Positions 1-8,428 of a DNA stretch of 64,000 nt are shown in pieces. The notes below the pieces were generated by a model. It saw only the letters and a program-made list of their open reading frames with translations, was not told where the DNA came from and ran no database searches. The stretch spans positions 16,818-80,817 of the forward strand of contig WLIT01000003.1 of NCBI GenBank assembly GCA_009726125.1, given 5' to 3'. Both the position numbers and the translations under genes were made by a program. The stretch is from Actinomycetota bacterium (GTDB lineage: Bacteria; Actinomycetota; Actinomycetes; Nanopelagicales; Nanopelagicaceae). Position 1 is the stretch's first letter, and each line of letters starts with the position of its first letter.

Positions 1-294
1 GCAACGCAATTAGAGGCTCGCGGAGTAACTCCAATTGCATATACCCAGTGGAATCAATCTTCGATTCAAGGAGTTGCGGCGCGGATTATTTTGAGCGGTA
101 AATCACGCACTGCCCTATTTGGCCCAAGTGTTGCAATGGCAAAGGCCAGCGCTAAATTTCCGGATGAGATTTCACTTGCAATTGAAAGCGCACACGCAGC
201 CGGACATAGTGTTTTTGTTTTAGCGATTGATGGACTGGCTTATGGAGTGTTTAGCGTTAGCCACAGGCTGCAATTAATTGCAGCCACTTCATGA
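1..294 (+). CDS. C-terminal part of an unidentified protein (P1B-ATPase-like N domain?)
   Basis: The reading frame is open from the first base of the window and stops at TGA 292-294, so about 97 C-terminal residues are visible and the start lies outside. The stretch 'GHSVFVLAIDG..YGVFSV' loosely resembles the segment before the hinge in the nucleotide-binding domain of heavy-metal P-type ATPases. The protein ends before any GDGxNDxP hinge motif or final membrane helices, so it cannot be an intact pump from here. It could be a truncated pump, a stand-alone domain, or an unrelated fold. The gene ends one base before the CCA end of the convergent tRNA-fMet. The identity is a weak guess; the open frame is clear. 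Confidence 0.5.
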   Translation, partial: ATQLEARGVTPIAYTQWNQSSIQGVAARIILSGKSRTALFGPSVAMAKASAKFPDEISLAIESAHAAGHSVFVLAIDGLAYGVFSVSHRLQLIAATS

Positions 295-295
295 T

Positions 296-372
296 TGGTA
301 GCGGGGACAGGATTTGAACCTATGACCTCTGGGTTATGAGCCCAGCGAGCTACCGAGCTGCTCCACCCCGCG
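296..372 (-). tRNA. Initiator tRNA-fMet (CAU)
   Basis: The minus strand folds into a full cloverleaf of 77 nt with an encoded CCA. The anticodon loop CTCATAA carries CAT. Two initiator hallmarks are visible: position 1 (C) is not paired with position 72 (U), and the anticodon stem has three consecutive G:C pairs (GGG/CCC). The 5' end CGCGGGG and 3' end CCCCGCTACCA match initiator tRNAs of other actinobacteria as I know them. It lies downstream of, and on the same strand as, the UPF0182 gene. Confidence 0.95.
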
Positions 373-376
373 TCGG

Positions 377-396
377 TTCGGCAATCTTATGCCGAA
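377..396 (-). terminator. Hairpin between UPF0182 gene and tRNA-fMet
   Basis: A perfect 7-bp inverted repeat (TTCGGCA / TGCCGAA) with a 6-base loop lies between the UPF0182 stop and the tRNA 5' end. There is no T-run after it on the minus strand, so it may be a weak terminator or a processing site in tRNA precursor RNA rather than a classical intrinsic terminator. Confidence 0.4.
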
Positions 397-430
397 AGGT
401 TTAATAACCCAAATTACTTCAGTACTGCTT

Positions 431-3322
431 TTACTTCTGTGCCGAAATAGCAGCAGCAATAGCCGCTTTCAGGCGATCTTGCGCCTTGCCATATGCAGTG
501 AAGTCGCCCTTCTTAAGTGCTGCTTGTGAATCTGCAAGAGCAGATTGTGCACTAGCAAGAGCAGATTTAAGCGAACTACTCATGTTTGTGTTTCCACCTG
601 AAGTTGTTCCACTAGTTGATTGTGAAGTGTTATTCAAAACAGTTCCAGAATTTCCACCGAAGACTTGGTCAAGGGCGCCCTTTAGCGTGTTATCAAAACC
701 GATTACATCACCGAAGGAGACCAGAACTTTTTGCAACAATGGGTATGCCGAATTATTTGCAGTTGCTCGAACATAAACCGGCTGAACATAAAGTAAGCCG
801 CCGCCAACTGGAAGAGTTAACAAGTTACCAAGAACAACATCCGAACCGCCTTGACGCAATAGTGATAGCGCTTGTGCTACCTCTGGTTTCGCTTCAAAGT
901 TTGAGGCAACTTGTGATGGACCAGAAATATTTGTGGAACGTGGAAGTTGCAGCACTGAAATCTTTCCGTAGTCCGGCCCGTTATCTGAATTAACGACAGC
1001 AAATGCCGTTAAGTTCTGGCGATTTCCACGAGGCACAAAGGAGGTTGTAAGTGAGAATGCAGCCTTTTCTTGGCCGGGAAGTTTAAGTGTCATGTAATAA
1101 GGAGGTTGAACTCCCGCATTTGCACCCAATGAAGATGGGTCTGTTGGTACGCGCCAGAAATCTTGCCCGCCGTAAAACGCATCAGCAGTCTTAACGTGAT
1201 AAGTGCTTAATACATCTCGTTGAACCCCGAAGAGATCTTCCGGATAGCGAATGTGTTCAAGTAGCGACTTAGTCATTGCGCTCTTTGGTGTCACAGTTCC
1301 TGGGAATGACTTGCTCCATGTAGCAAGTACCGGATCCTTGGTATCCCACTGATAAAGCTTTACGGTGCCATCGTAAGCATCGACGGTGGCCTTAATTGAG
1401 TTACGAATATAGCTAACGTTTCTACTCGCTAGTGAGGCAACAGCTGTTGTGCTTGTGGTTATAGAGTTAGTTGTTGCATCTGCCAAGTTTGTCTTCTTTG
1501 AATATGGATATCCGTTACTGGTTGTGTATCCATCAACTATCCATAAAATCCGACCATCGACAACTGCAGGATAAACGTTTCCATCTAGCGTGAGCCATGG
1601 CGCAACTTTTGCAACGCGCTCACTTGGATTACGGTTAAAGAGAATCTTGGAATCTGAGTTAATTAAGTTTGAAAGAACGATGCGCTGTTCTTGATACTTA
1701 ATTGCGAATAACAAGCGGGTAAAGAGTGATCCCATTGGGACTCCACCCTTGCCGGTATAAGTGAAGTTCTTCTGACCATTTGCAGATTTATCATCTGGAT
1801 AATCAAGCTCTGTTGGCTTGCTTGTTTTTGCGCCACCAATGATTGAGTAATCAGGTACGTTCTCACCGAAATAAATACGTGGCTCAAACTTACCGAGACC
1901 AGATGTTGGTGGAATATTGCCAACGCTAAATGTTGGCTTGCCATCGGTGTCAATTGTGTTTCCAAATGCGGATACAAAGCCAAAGCCGTGGGTGTATACC
2001 AAGTGATCATTAATCCAATTACGAGCCGGGTTGCCCTCGATATTTAATTCGCGGACCGCAACTACTGAATCACGCTTTACCCCATCGATTGTGTAGCGAT
2101 CTACGTCAAGTGAATCAGCAAAGTTGTAATAAGGCTTAATTTGTTGAAGCTGACGGAAGGTTGAAGGAACAACGCTTGGATCTAAAAGTCTGATATTCGA
2201 GATTGTCGCTTCATCATTCTTTAGTTGACCAGCGGATGTTGCAATAGTTGCCTCATAATCTTTTACTGTTACATCGCTCAAGCCGTAGGCAGCACGTGTA
2301 GCTTCAATATTGCGCTGGATATATGGCGCTTCCTTCGAAGATTCACTTGGCTTTACTTGGAACTGTTGAATCGCTGCTGGATAAATACCAGAAATCAAAA
2401 GCGATGAGATTACAAGAAGACTAAGTCCGGCTGCGGGGAGTACCCAGGAGCGACGAATTATGTTCGCGAAGAAAAGTAATGCGCAAATTAATGAAATGCC
2501 AGCCAATATAGCCTTTGCCGGAAGTAGAGCGTTTACATCGGTGTAGGAAAGTCCTGTGATAAGTCTTCCCTCTTTAAGTTCAAGAGCATAGCGATCAAAC
2601 CAATATGCAACGGCTTTAATTAAAACCAGAATTCCAAGAAGAACAGAGAGTTGAATTCGTGCTGCAACAGTGGTCTTATCTTCCGCTGCTTGCAATCTAA
2701 TTCCACTATATAGATAGTGAACAGCGGCCGCAGCAATAATTGTTAAAATTAAAGTTGAGATAGCCCAAGCGATTAGCGCTTCATAGAACGGTAATTTGAA
2801 TACGAAGAATGAAATATCTAAACCAAATTGTGAATCTTTAATCCCAAATGAGGTTGAATTTTTAAACTGTAACCAAGGTTCCCAGAGGGCCATTCCTGAT
2901 GTTCCAGCGAAATAGAAGAAACCAACTGCGATTGCTACTAAGACCCAGCGACGAATAGGTTCTAATTGGCCGCGGTATCTTTCAAGATTGTCAGCTTCAA
3001 TTGATACGGGAACATATATTGGTCGCGTTCTAAATGCAAGATAAACATTTGTGGATATAAAGAGTGAGGTAACGAGTCCAAAGATTATAAATAGTGAAAT
3101 TTTTGTGGTAAGAACCGTGCTCCAAACTGAAACAAAATCAACTGATCTAAACCAAAGTAAGTCGGCGTAGAAACCACTCAAGCTAATCATTATTCCGCCG
3201 AGAATTACCAGGGCAATAATTGTTAAAGCAAGTGGACCTGGACGCTTTGGTCGCATTGGATTTTGTGGGCCTGATGAACCGGAGAAGGGATTGCCTGGAA
3301 ACTGGAATGAACTCATGTCCAT
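431..3322 (-). CDS. UPF0182 family large membrane protein
   Basis: A 963-residue protein of the UPF0182 family, which is conserved in actinobacteria and of unknown function. The N-terminal third (about residues 28-320) holds roughly seven hydrophobic membrane segments, followed by a large, probably extracytoplasmic domain. The C-terminus has a Ser/Thr/Asn/Gly-rich linker (about 895-920) and an Ala-rich helical tail that probably forms a coiled coil. The length is typical for the family. It is followed on the same strand by tRNA-fMet. The gene upstream on this strand is the Lon-domain protease, an order also found in Mycobacterium. ATG is at 3320-3322; no strong ribosome site is evident. Confidence 0.9.
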   Translation of the reverse strand: MDMSSFQFPGNPFSGSSGPQNPMRPKRPGPLALTIIALVILGGIMISLSGFYADLLWFRSVDFVSVWSTVLTTKISLFIIFGLVTSLFISTNVYLAFRTRPIYVPVSIEADNLERYRGQLEPIRRWVLVAIAVGFFYFAGTSGMALWEPWLQFKNSTSFGIKDSQFGLDISFFVFKLPFYEALIAWAISTLILTIIAAAAVHYLYSGIRLQAAEDKTTVAARIQLSVLLGILVLIKAVAYWFDRYALELKEGRLITGLSYTDVNALLPAKAILAGISLICALLFFANIIRRSWVLPAAGLSLLVISSLLISGIYPAAIQQFQVKPSESSKEAPYIQRNIEATRAAYGLSDVTVKDYEATIATSAGQLKNDEATISNIRLLDPSVVPSTFRQLQQIKPYYNFADSLDVDRYTIDGVKRDSVVAVRELNIEGNPARNWINDHLVYTHGFGFVSAFGNTIDTDGKPTFSVGNIPPTSGLGKFEPRIYFGENVPDYSIIGGAKTSKPTELDYPDDKSANGQKNFTYTGKGGVPMGSLFTRLLFAIKYQEQRIVLSNLINSDSKILFNRNPSERVAKVAPWLTLDGNVYPAVVDGRILWIVDGYTTSNGYPYSKKTNLADATTNSITTSTTAVASLASRNVSYIRNSIKATVDAYDGTVKLYQWDTKDPVLATWSKSFPGTVTPKSAMTKSLLEHIRYPEDLFGVQRDVLSTYHVKTADAFYGGQDFWRVPTDPSSLGANAGVQPPYYMTLKLPGQEKAAFSLTTSFVPRGNRQNLTAFAVVNSDNGPDYGKISVLQLPRSTNISGPSQVASNFEAKPEVAQALSLLRQGGSDVVLGNLLTLPVGGGLLYVQPVYVRATANNSAYPLLQKVLVSFGDVIGFDNTLKGALDQVFGGNSGTVLNNTSQSTSGTTSGGNTNMSSSLKSALASAQSALADSQAALKKGDFTAYGKAQDRLKAAIAAAISAQK

Positions 3323-3352
3323 ACTCTACCTAGTGCAAATATTTGGGCAAAC

Positions 3353-4150
3353 TCAGAGGGGGCAGCGCAACTTTTGAGCAATATCTGTACTCAACAAGCC
3401 GTGAAATGCCTGTGAAAGATTTGATACCGCTATCACCTGCAGGCCTTCGGTTTCGACAGTTATGTCGCGGCAATTCGCTCGGGGTATCACAACAATTGTT
3501 ACAGCGGCCGCTTTTGCAGAAATTAATTTCTGATCTATTCCGCCAATGCTTCCAACTTTGCCCGCTTCATTAATTGTTCCTGTTACTGCAACTTTACGAC
3601 CATCGATTAGCTCTGGAGATTTTAATTTCGTCAGTAACGCAAGTGAAAATGCGAGGCCGGCACTTGGACCACCAACTTTCTTCATAGCAAATTGGATATC
3701 AGATGCCTGCCAATTTAACGGCTCATTTGGATTTAGCTTCTTTAAGAAATTTGCAGCAGCAATGGCCGCCGTTGCCTCGGAGGTGCGCATTTCCTTCTTC
3801 GCATTTTTGTCTGCAGATTTAGTGGTTTCGCCCGCTTCGTAAACAATCTCATGTGGCAGAACTACGACATCGCCATCTAGCCAGGCTTTGAGAATATATA
3901 TTCCTGGTGGCTTGCTATCTGGATTATTTACAAAGACCGAAAGTGAATAGAGCTTGCCTGAAGTTTCTAACTCTTGGCCGCCACTTATCGTGACACCTTT
4001 GCTTAAAAGATCAGTAACGGGGCCCGGAGAGATAATCGCAAATGGCGCTGGCAGGCTTAATGTGAAAACTAAGGTGAGGGCTAGAAAATAGAGAGTGGGC
4101 CGCGAGAGGTATTTAGGAATTGGGTGTGGTGTCATTTTTAGTTTCATCAC
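3353..4150 (-). CDS. Membrane-anchored Lon-type (S16) Ser-Lys protease, YlbL-like but without PDZ domain
   Basis: 265 residues. One N-terminal membrane segment (about 17-40) is followed by an extracytoplasmic region with the S16 Lon protease fold. The catalytic Ser is S163 in GGPSAG and the catalytic Lys is K208 in GGIDQK. YlbL-type relatives usually have about 340 residues with a PDZ domain between the membrane anchor and the protease. Here the sequence runs from the early beta region (about 60-105) through a Lys-rich link straight into the protease, so the PDZ domain appears to be missing. The frame starts with GTG at 4150 and ATG follows directly at 4147; M6 (4135) is a third possible start. 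The start overlaps the end of the upstream small membrane gene by about 38 bp, which suggests coupled translation. Confidence 0.85.
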   Translation of the reverse strand: MMKLKMTPHPIPKYLSRPTLYFLALTLVFTLSLPAPFAIISPGPVTDLLSKGVTISGGQELETSGKLYSLSVFVNNPDSKPPGIYILKAWLDGDVVVLPHEIVYEAGETTKSADKNAKKEMRTSEATAAIAAANFLKKLNPNEPLNWQASDIQFAMKKVGGPSAGLAFSLALLTKLKSPELIDGRKVAVTGTINEAGKVGSIGGIDQKLISAKAAAVTIVVIPRANCRDITVETEGLQVIAVSNLSQAFHGLLSTDIAQKLRCPL

Positions 4151-4382
4151 GGAAACTGTGTTGGAAACTCTGAAACTTATCTACTGAGCGATTGGTCTCA
4201 TTTGCATATTTATCTTTGAACTTAGAAACCCAAATTACGTAAATAATTGCGCCAAGGACAGCGAAGAATGGGACAAGCCACCAAATCAAAGCGGCAAAAG
4301 CCGGGTTGCCTGTAGCTGCAGCCTGAGCTGTGGCCTCTTGAAAAGCGCCTACCAGAAACATCTTTGAATCCCAATCCCTCAT
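4113..4382 (-). CDS. Small single-span membrane protein, unknown
   Basis: About 89 residues from ATG 4380-4382, chosen because AAGGTGG lies 8 bases upstream; the frame stays open 15 codons further. There is one strong hydrophobic segment (ALIWWLVPFFAVLGAIIYVIW) followed by a basic, then polar and Asn/Thr-rich cytoplasmic tail. No family recognised. The 3' end overlaps the start of the Lon-domain protease gene, so the two are probably co-expressed and could act together in the membrane; that is inference from position only. Confidence 0.65.
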   Translation of the reverse strand: MRDWDSKMFLVGAFQEATAQAAATGNPAFAALIWWLVPFFAVLGAIIYVIWVSKFKDKYANETNRSVDKFQSFQHSFRDETKNDTTPNS

Positions 4383-4522
4383 TAAGTAGCCCACCTTAAC
4401 AAATTGCGCTGAGAAATACCTGCTCAACTCGGGAAGAAAGATTCAAACAGTTTGGTTAAGTTAAATATGGTTTACTTCTTAGCAGTAGAAAATATTTGTA
4501 GGACAAGAGTGGAGGTTGGGCG

Positions 4523-5815
4523 ATGAGTGGAAACTTTGGTTTCGGTCCTAATGATCCCAATGATTCAAGCGATCCAAACGATCCCAATAACCCAAATTTC
4601 AATGAGCTATTTGCTCAGCTTTCAAACTTTGGTTTAAATCCTGCGACACTTTTTGCCGCCGCAAATAGCGCAGGTTCTGTTGGTCCACTTATTTCAACTG
4701 ACATTCTCCGTGATGTCGCCCGTAAATTTATTTCAAGCCAAGGAGAACTTCCGATTGGCTCGCAAGATATTGCTGATGCGCAAGTTGCGTTAGATATTGC
4801 AAATACCTGGCTCGATGAGGCAACCAATTTTCCTGCGCTATCTAGATCAAACCTTCCGGCATGGAGCAGACGCGACTGGTTAGATTCCTCGGTAGCAAAT
4901 TGGGCAAAGATGATTGAACCCCTTGCTGATGGAATGGCTAGCGCGCTAACAAATGTATTGAAGCAAGGGCCGACTGAAGGTCCGACTGAAGGTCCAGAAC
5001 TTGCGGCGATCGCCCCAATCATGCGGGCCTTTATGGGATCTCTCATCGCAAGCCAGCTTGGAACTTCGGTAGGCCAATTAGCAGTATCAATCACTGGCTC
5101 TAATGATGTTGCGATTCCACTTTTCACGCAGAGTGAAGCGCGGCTAATCCCCCAAAATATTACGGCTTGGGCGCAAGGCCTAGATATTCCAAGCGATGAG
5201 GTTCGAATCTTTCTAGCAATCCGTGAGGCCGCAGCATCGCGCCTCTTCTCGCACACCCCTTGGCTATCGAATTATATTCAAGGCGCAATTACCGCTTATG
5301 GCGCAGGTATAAAAATAGATATTGATTCAATTCAAGAACAGGCAGAACGTGCGTTGGAAACCGGTGAATTAGATATCAATAATCCTGAATCGATTTCAGT
5401 AGCAATTAGCGCTGGCCTCTTTAAACCTGAGCAGAGCCCTTCGCAAGATGCTGCGCTAGCAAAGTTAGAGATGGCGCTGGCTTTAATTGAAGGTTGGATC
5501 GATTATGTAACGACAAAAGCTGTAGGCGATCGACTTCCTTCATACCCAGCGCTCAGTGAAACTCTGCGCCGACGTCGTGCACTTAAATCACCAACGCAAC
5601 AATTATTTGCAACTCTCTTAGGGCTAGAAGTTTCACCAAGAAAAGCGCGCGAATGTGCACAATTTTGGTTTGAAGTTGAGAGCGAAATTGGGTTAGCAAA
5701 TCGTGATCAACGCTGGGAAGATCCTGCGTTCTTGCCGAGAGCAGAAGAGTTGGCAGATGTTAAGAAATTCTTGGATAGCACTAGCGTTCCCGATGACCTC
5801 TCCGGGTTAATTTAA
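4523..5815 (+). CDS. DUF2342 / Zincin_2 family protein (putative zinc-dependent protease)
   Basis: 430 residues. It matches the actinobacterial 'zinc-dependent metalloprotease / DUF2342' family, with the typical C-terminal half (LRRRRA...ATLLGLEVSPRKAREC...FW). The N-terminus has a low-complexity Asn/Asp/Pro region and a small GPTEGPTEGPE repeat near residue 150. In family members I know, the helix reads like 'LREAAHxRLF', carrying a putative metal-binding His. Here it reads IREAAASRLFSH (about 234-245), so that His is absent and catalysis is uncertain. The start is well supported: GGAGG is 7 bases before ATG 4523. It is divergent from the Lon-domain protease cluster, as in Mycobacterium. Confidence 0.85.
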   Translation: MSGNFGFGPNDPNDSSDPNDPNNPNFNELFAQLSNFGLNPATLFAAANSAGSVGPLISTDILRDVARKFISSQGELPIGSQDIADAQVALDIANTWLDEATNFPALSRSNLPAWSRRDWLDSSVANWAKMIEPLADGMASALTNVLKQGPTEGPTEGPELAAIAPIMRAFMGSLIASQLGTSVGQLAVSITGSNDVAIPLFTQSEARLIPQNITAWAQGLDIPSDEVRIFLAIREAAASRLFSHTPWLSNYIQGAITAYGAGIKIDIDSIQEQAERALETGELDINNPESISVAISAGLFKPEQSPSQDAALAKLEMALALIEGWIDYVTTKAVGDRLPSYPALSETLRRRRALKSPTQQLFATLLGLEVSPRKARECAQFWFEVESEIGLANRDQRWEDPAFLPRAEELADVKKFLDSTSVPDDLSGLI

Positions 5816-5830
5816 CTCTCAAATAAAAAG

Positions 5831-5902
5831 CGAAGTTCCCGGGCGCACGATTCTTTGTTTGCCTTCCCCTTGCAAACAATGAACGGTTATCCGAGAACTT
5901 CG
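5831..5902. other. Nested inverted-repeat element, possible structured RNA
   Basis: Just after the DUF2342 stop there is a 72-bp nested palindrome. The outer arms 5831-5842 and 5891-5902 are complementary over 12 bp with one mismatch. The inner arms 5855-5862 (TTGTTTGC) and 5872-5879 (GCAAACAA) are perfectly complementary over 8 bp with a 9-base loop. It lacks a terminator T-run on either strand. It could be a 3' UTR structure, a small RNA or a regulator site. The rest of the 5816-6138 gap shows nothing else I can support. Confidence 0.45.
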
Positions 5903-6138
5903 TGAATAAAACTTAAAGTAAAGAGGGGGCATAATCAACTCCTATCCGCCTGAGCCACGCCAGATATTTTTGTAAATTGCTGTAAATATTTTTCGACTCA
6001 TTCAATTGCTGCAATGAGTTAATTTTGATCGCGCCAATCGCCCCTAAATATGAAAGATATTTGAATACCTGTTGATAAACTTGTGCATAAGCGGTTGATA
6101 ACTCTTGAAATCTGGGGAAAAGCGAGGTAATTACAACG

Positions 6139-6810
6139 GTGAGTTTTACTCCGAGTAGCGATAGCGCCAATTCCGTGGAGAACTTTATTCAAGGTGAAAT
6201 TTTTGCCGATACCTTCCCGAATATGCCTGCGCTAATTCCGAAAAAATCGATAAAGCAAGAACATGAAGAGCTTTTATCAAGACTTCCAGAATTTAGGGTC
6301 ATCAGAAGTTCACGGAGAAAGCGGACGCTCAACGCCTTCCGCCAAAATGGGGTGATTGAAATTCATATTCCTGACAGATTGAGTCGTCGTGAGGAGTTTG
6401 CAATGATTCCAGAGATGATTGACCTGGTTTTAAAGCGTGAGAACCGGCTGCGCAAGAGCGATAACGCGTTGTTGGAGTTAAGTGATCTAATTTTGGCCGA
6501 GTATCTGCCAGATTTTAGCGAGCGCCCGATATCTGTTACTTGGCGAGTAATGCGCGAGCGCTGGGGATCTTGCACAACGGTTGATAAGACCATCAGAATT
6601 TCCGAAAGGTTAAATGGCGCCCCTGATTACGTAATTCGATATGTCCTATTCCATGAGTTGATTCATCTGAGGATTGCTGGCCACGGAGATGACTTCTATG
6701 AATTCTTAGCCCGCTACCCCGAGAAATTGCGGGCTGAAGCCTTTTTAGAGGGATATGAGGCGGGATCTGTGGGAACTCCTGAGGAAATCTTGGAGTTGCC
6801 CCCAATTTAG
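6139..6810 (+). CDS. YgjP-like (M48-type, DUF45) metallopeptidase
   Basis: 223 residues. The C-terminal half carries the YgjP-like metal-dependent hydrolase domain. It has VTWRVMRERWGSCT (around 130-145), the zincin HELIH motif (about 173-177), and a downstream GHGDDFYEFLARYP with the third probable ligand. The N-terminal 50 residues are variable. The start is GTG 6139 with GAGG about 12 bases upstream; it is the only plausible start before the conserved part. It is monocistronic, with its own promoter region in the preceding 320-bp gap. Substrate unknown; the family is also called a putative tRNA/UTP-associated hydrolase in other bacteria. Confidence 0.85.
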   Translation: MSFTPSSDSANSVENFIQGEIFADTFPNMPALIPKKSIKQEHEELLSRLPEFRVIRSSRRKRTLNAFRQNGVIEIHIPDRLSRREEFAMIPEMIDLVLKRENRLRKSDNALLELSDLILAEYLPDFSERPISVTWRVMRERWGSCTTVDKTIRISERLNGAPDYVIRYVLFHELIHLRIAGHGDDFYEFLARYPEKLRAEAFLEGYEAGSVGTPEEILELPPI

Positions 6811-6918
6811 GCGTGAAATCCCCGTTTGTGAGCGTGTTCGGGGGTATGGTGAGCGCATACGCACGCAGAGCTCGGGATACTCCCAAGCTTTTGAGAGTGC
6901 GGCGATTGGAGGGTCATA

Positions 6919-7077
6919 ATGGCTGAAGAATATAAAGGTGAGGCCTACTGCGTTAAGTGCAAAGAGAAGCGTGCTTTTGAAGGTCACGTAAAAGTCTCTG
7001 AGTCTGGTCGCCGTATGGCACAAGGCATCTGCCCAGTGTGCGGAACAAAAGTAAACCGTATTCTTGGTAAGGCTTAA
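6919..7077 (+). CDS. DUF5679 small zinc-ribbon protein
   Basis: 52 residues, starting at ATG 6919 with a strong GGAGGG at 6908-6913. The sequence has CVKCKEK near the N-terminus and CPVCGTK near the C-terminus, giving a four-cysteine zinc ribbon, and ends RILGKA. This matches the small DUF5679 proteins that are nearly universal in actinobacteria; function unknown. An intrinsic terminator follows 31 bp after the stop, so it is a single-gene unit. Confidence 0.9.
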   Translation: MAEEYKGEAYCVKCKEKRAFEGHVKVSESGRRMAQGICPVCGTKVNRILGKA

Positions 7078-7108
7078 TTAACACCAAATAAAACCAAATA
7101 AAATTGAA

Positions 7109-7141
7109 CCGCCCCTTCGCGAAAGCGCGGGGGCGTTTTTA
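7109..7141 (+). terminator. Intrinsic terminator after DUF5679 gene
   Basis: A G+C-rich hairpin (CCGCCCC ... GGGGGCG with a TTCGCGAAAGCGC loop region that itself can pair) is followed directly by TTTTT at 7136-7140. Classical intrinsic terminator on the plus strand. Confidence 0.9.
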
Positions 7142-7143
7142 TT

Positions 7144-7177
7144 GGGCTTCCAAACTGTGGGCTTCCAAACTGTGGGC
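7144..7177. repeat. Tandem 15-bp repeat, about 2.3 copies
   Basis: The unit gggcttccaaactgt occurs at 7144-7158 and 7159-7173 and is followed by a partial gggc. It lies right after the terminator and before the ThiF-like gene. Probably replication slippage. The remainder of 7178-7270 shows nothing further. Confidence 0.8.
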
Positions 7178-7270
7178 TAATGAATACCGACAGGTGAAAT
7201 AAACAGGCCTGCTCCACAATTAAGCGCCAATCAATTTCACTTGCAAGTCGACTGCTAAATACTCGCGATT

Positions 7271-8416
7271 ATGACTTCTCTTAAATTTGATATTGCCTTC
7301 AGCGCTGCCAGCTTCCCCAGACTTAGATCTGGGGTAAATTATTTTGCGGTTGGTAATGAATTCAACCCCTGTATGTACGCTGGATTTAGCCACCGTGGCG
7401 TTGAATTGGAATCACAAATAGCAAAGTATCTCCTGCAACTTTTAGATGGCTCACATACCTTAGAAAGCATCTATCAATTGCTTGCCGGAAATTTAAAGGA
7501 AGTTGCTGAGATTTTGAAGGTACTAGATCGAGAGCAATTAATTGAATTTCGAACTTCCAAATTGGTTACATTTGTTGAAGGCGAATTTGCGCCGGTTAAT
7601 TTAATTAGTTTTACAAATAAAATGCGGGCTGAGGAGAACCTTTATTGCTGGCACCCCGCAATATCTATTGATAGAAGTTCAGAATCACTGATAAATAGCC
7701 GACGCAATTTCGCGATTATTATCTTTGGTCGAAATCGCTTGGCGCTCTCCCTGTTTAGTATCTTGCAGGCAAGTGGATTTAGCCAAGTAAAGATTATCGA
7801 CCGGAGCATCTCCTCTTCATCTGCTGAATCAGTTCAGATCGCACCGGAGGAGGTTTGTGGTCTTGCGATTCGAGGCAGCGATGTTGGCATGCGAAAAGCC
7901 TCAGTAATCGCCGATTTGGCACGGAATTCGCAATTGTTTCCAGCGCAAGATTTAGCTTTTCCGACTGTTCCAGATTTCATAATCTCGACCGAAACAATCC
8001 CCCAAGAAACGTTACAGCGATGGATGAGTGAAGCGACTCCACATCTGGCAATCTCAAATTTAATTGAGAATAGAGTTGAGATTGGTCCGATAGTTCTACC
8101 CGGAAAGTCACCTTGTTTAAACTGTTTAAGCCTTTGGCGATCCGAACAATATCCCCATCATAAGGAGTTCGAATTAATTGCAGCTTTAGATGGCACGCAA
8201 GTAAAAAGTTTGGAACTTCCCTCCGCGCAAGTCGCGCTCTTGTCGGGGATTATTGCTATTCATGTGATCGAGTATTGCGCTAATCAATTTCAACCTAATC
8301 AAAATGTGTCCCAATTAGTTGGGGCGACCCAGAGCACAAATTTATTTGAACCCCAAGGCGCTGAAGTTAGATACTGGCAACCACATATTGCTTGTGGCTG
8401 CCAGCGTCTTATCTGA
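7271..8416 (+). CDS. ThiF/E1-like protein of the actinobacterial 'cyclodehydratase-like' group
   Basis: 381 residues. The overall plan is that of actinobacterial ThiF-family proteins annotated as bacteriocin-cyclodehydratase-like. An N-terminal winged-helix-like part (about 45-105) is followed by a Rossmann-type segment (about 135-190) and a C-terminal half with paired cysteines, SPCLNC near residue 272 and ACGC near the end, that probably bind zinc. The nucleotide-binding glycine motif is degenerate: FGRNRLALS stands where GxGxxG is expected, so adenylating activity is doubtful. No RiPP precursor or partner gene is visible nearby. Members of this group sit in the whiB7-uvrD2 neighbourhood of other actinobacteria (from memory). 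Confidence 0.75.
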   Translation: MTSLKFDIAFSAASFPRLRSGVNYFAVGNEFNPCMYAGFSHRGVELESQIAKYLLQLLDGSHTLESIYQLLAGNLKEVAEILKVLDREQLIEFRTSKLVTFVEGEFAPVNLISFTNKMRAEENLYCWHPAISIDRSSESLINSRRNFAIIIFGRNRLALSLFSILQASGFSQVKIIDRSISSSSAESVQIAPEEVCGLAIRGSDVGMRKASVIADLARNSQLFPAQDLAFPTVPDFIISTETIPQETLQRWMSEATPHLAISNLIENRVEIGPIVLPGKSPCLNCLSLWRSEQYPHHKEFELIAALDGTQVKSLELPSAQVALLSGIIAIHVIEYCANQFQPNQNVSQLVGATQSTNLFEPQGAEVRYWQPHIACGCQRLI

Positions 8417-8428
8417 TTAGTAGAGAAA

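Noticed and set aside
4615..5256. Long 213-codon frame antisense to the DUF2342 gene
   Set aside because: Sense gene has clear family identity and ribosome site; the antisense frame is a codon-bias shadow.
6065..6110. DnaA-box-like words (gttgataa, ttgtgcata) suggesting an origin
   Set aside because: Only imperfect, single matches and no dnaA/dnaN genes nearby; not enough for an origin.
5913..6170. 85-codon frame on the minus strand across the YgjP gene start
   Set aside because: It overlaps the start of a clear gene, has no ribosome site and no recognisable protein character.
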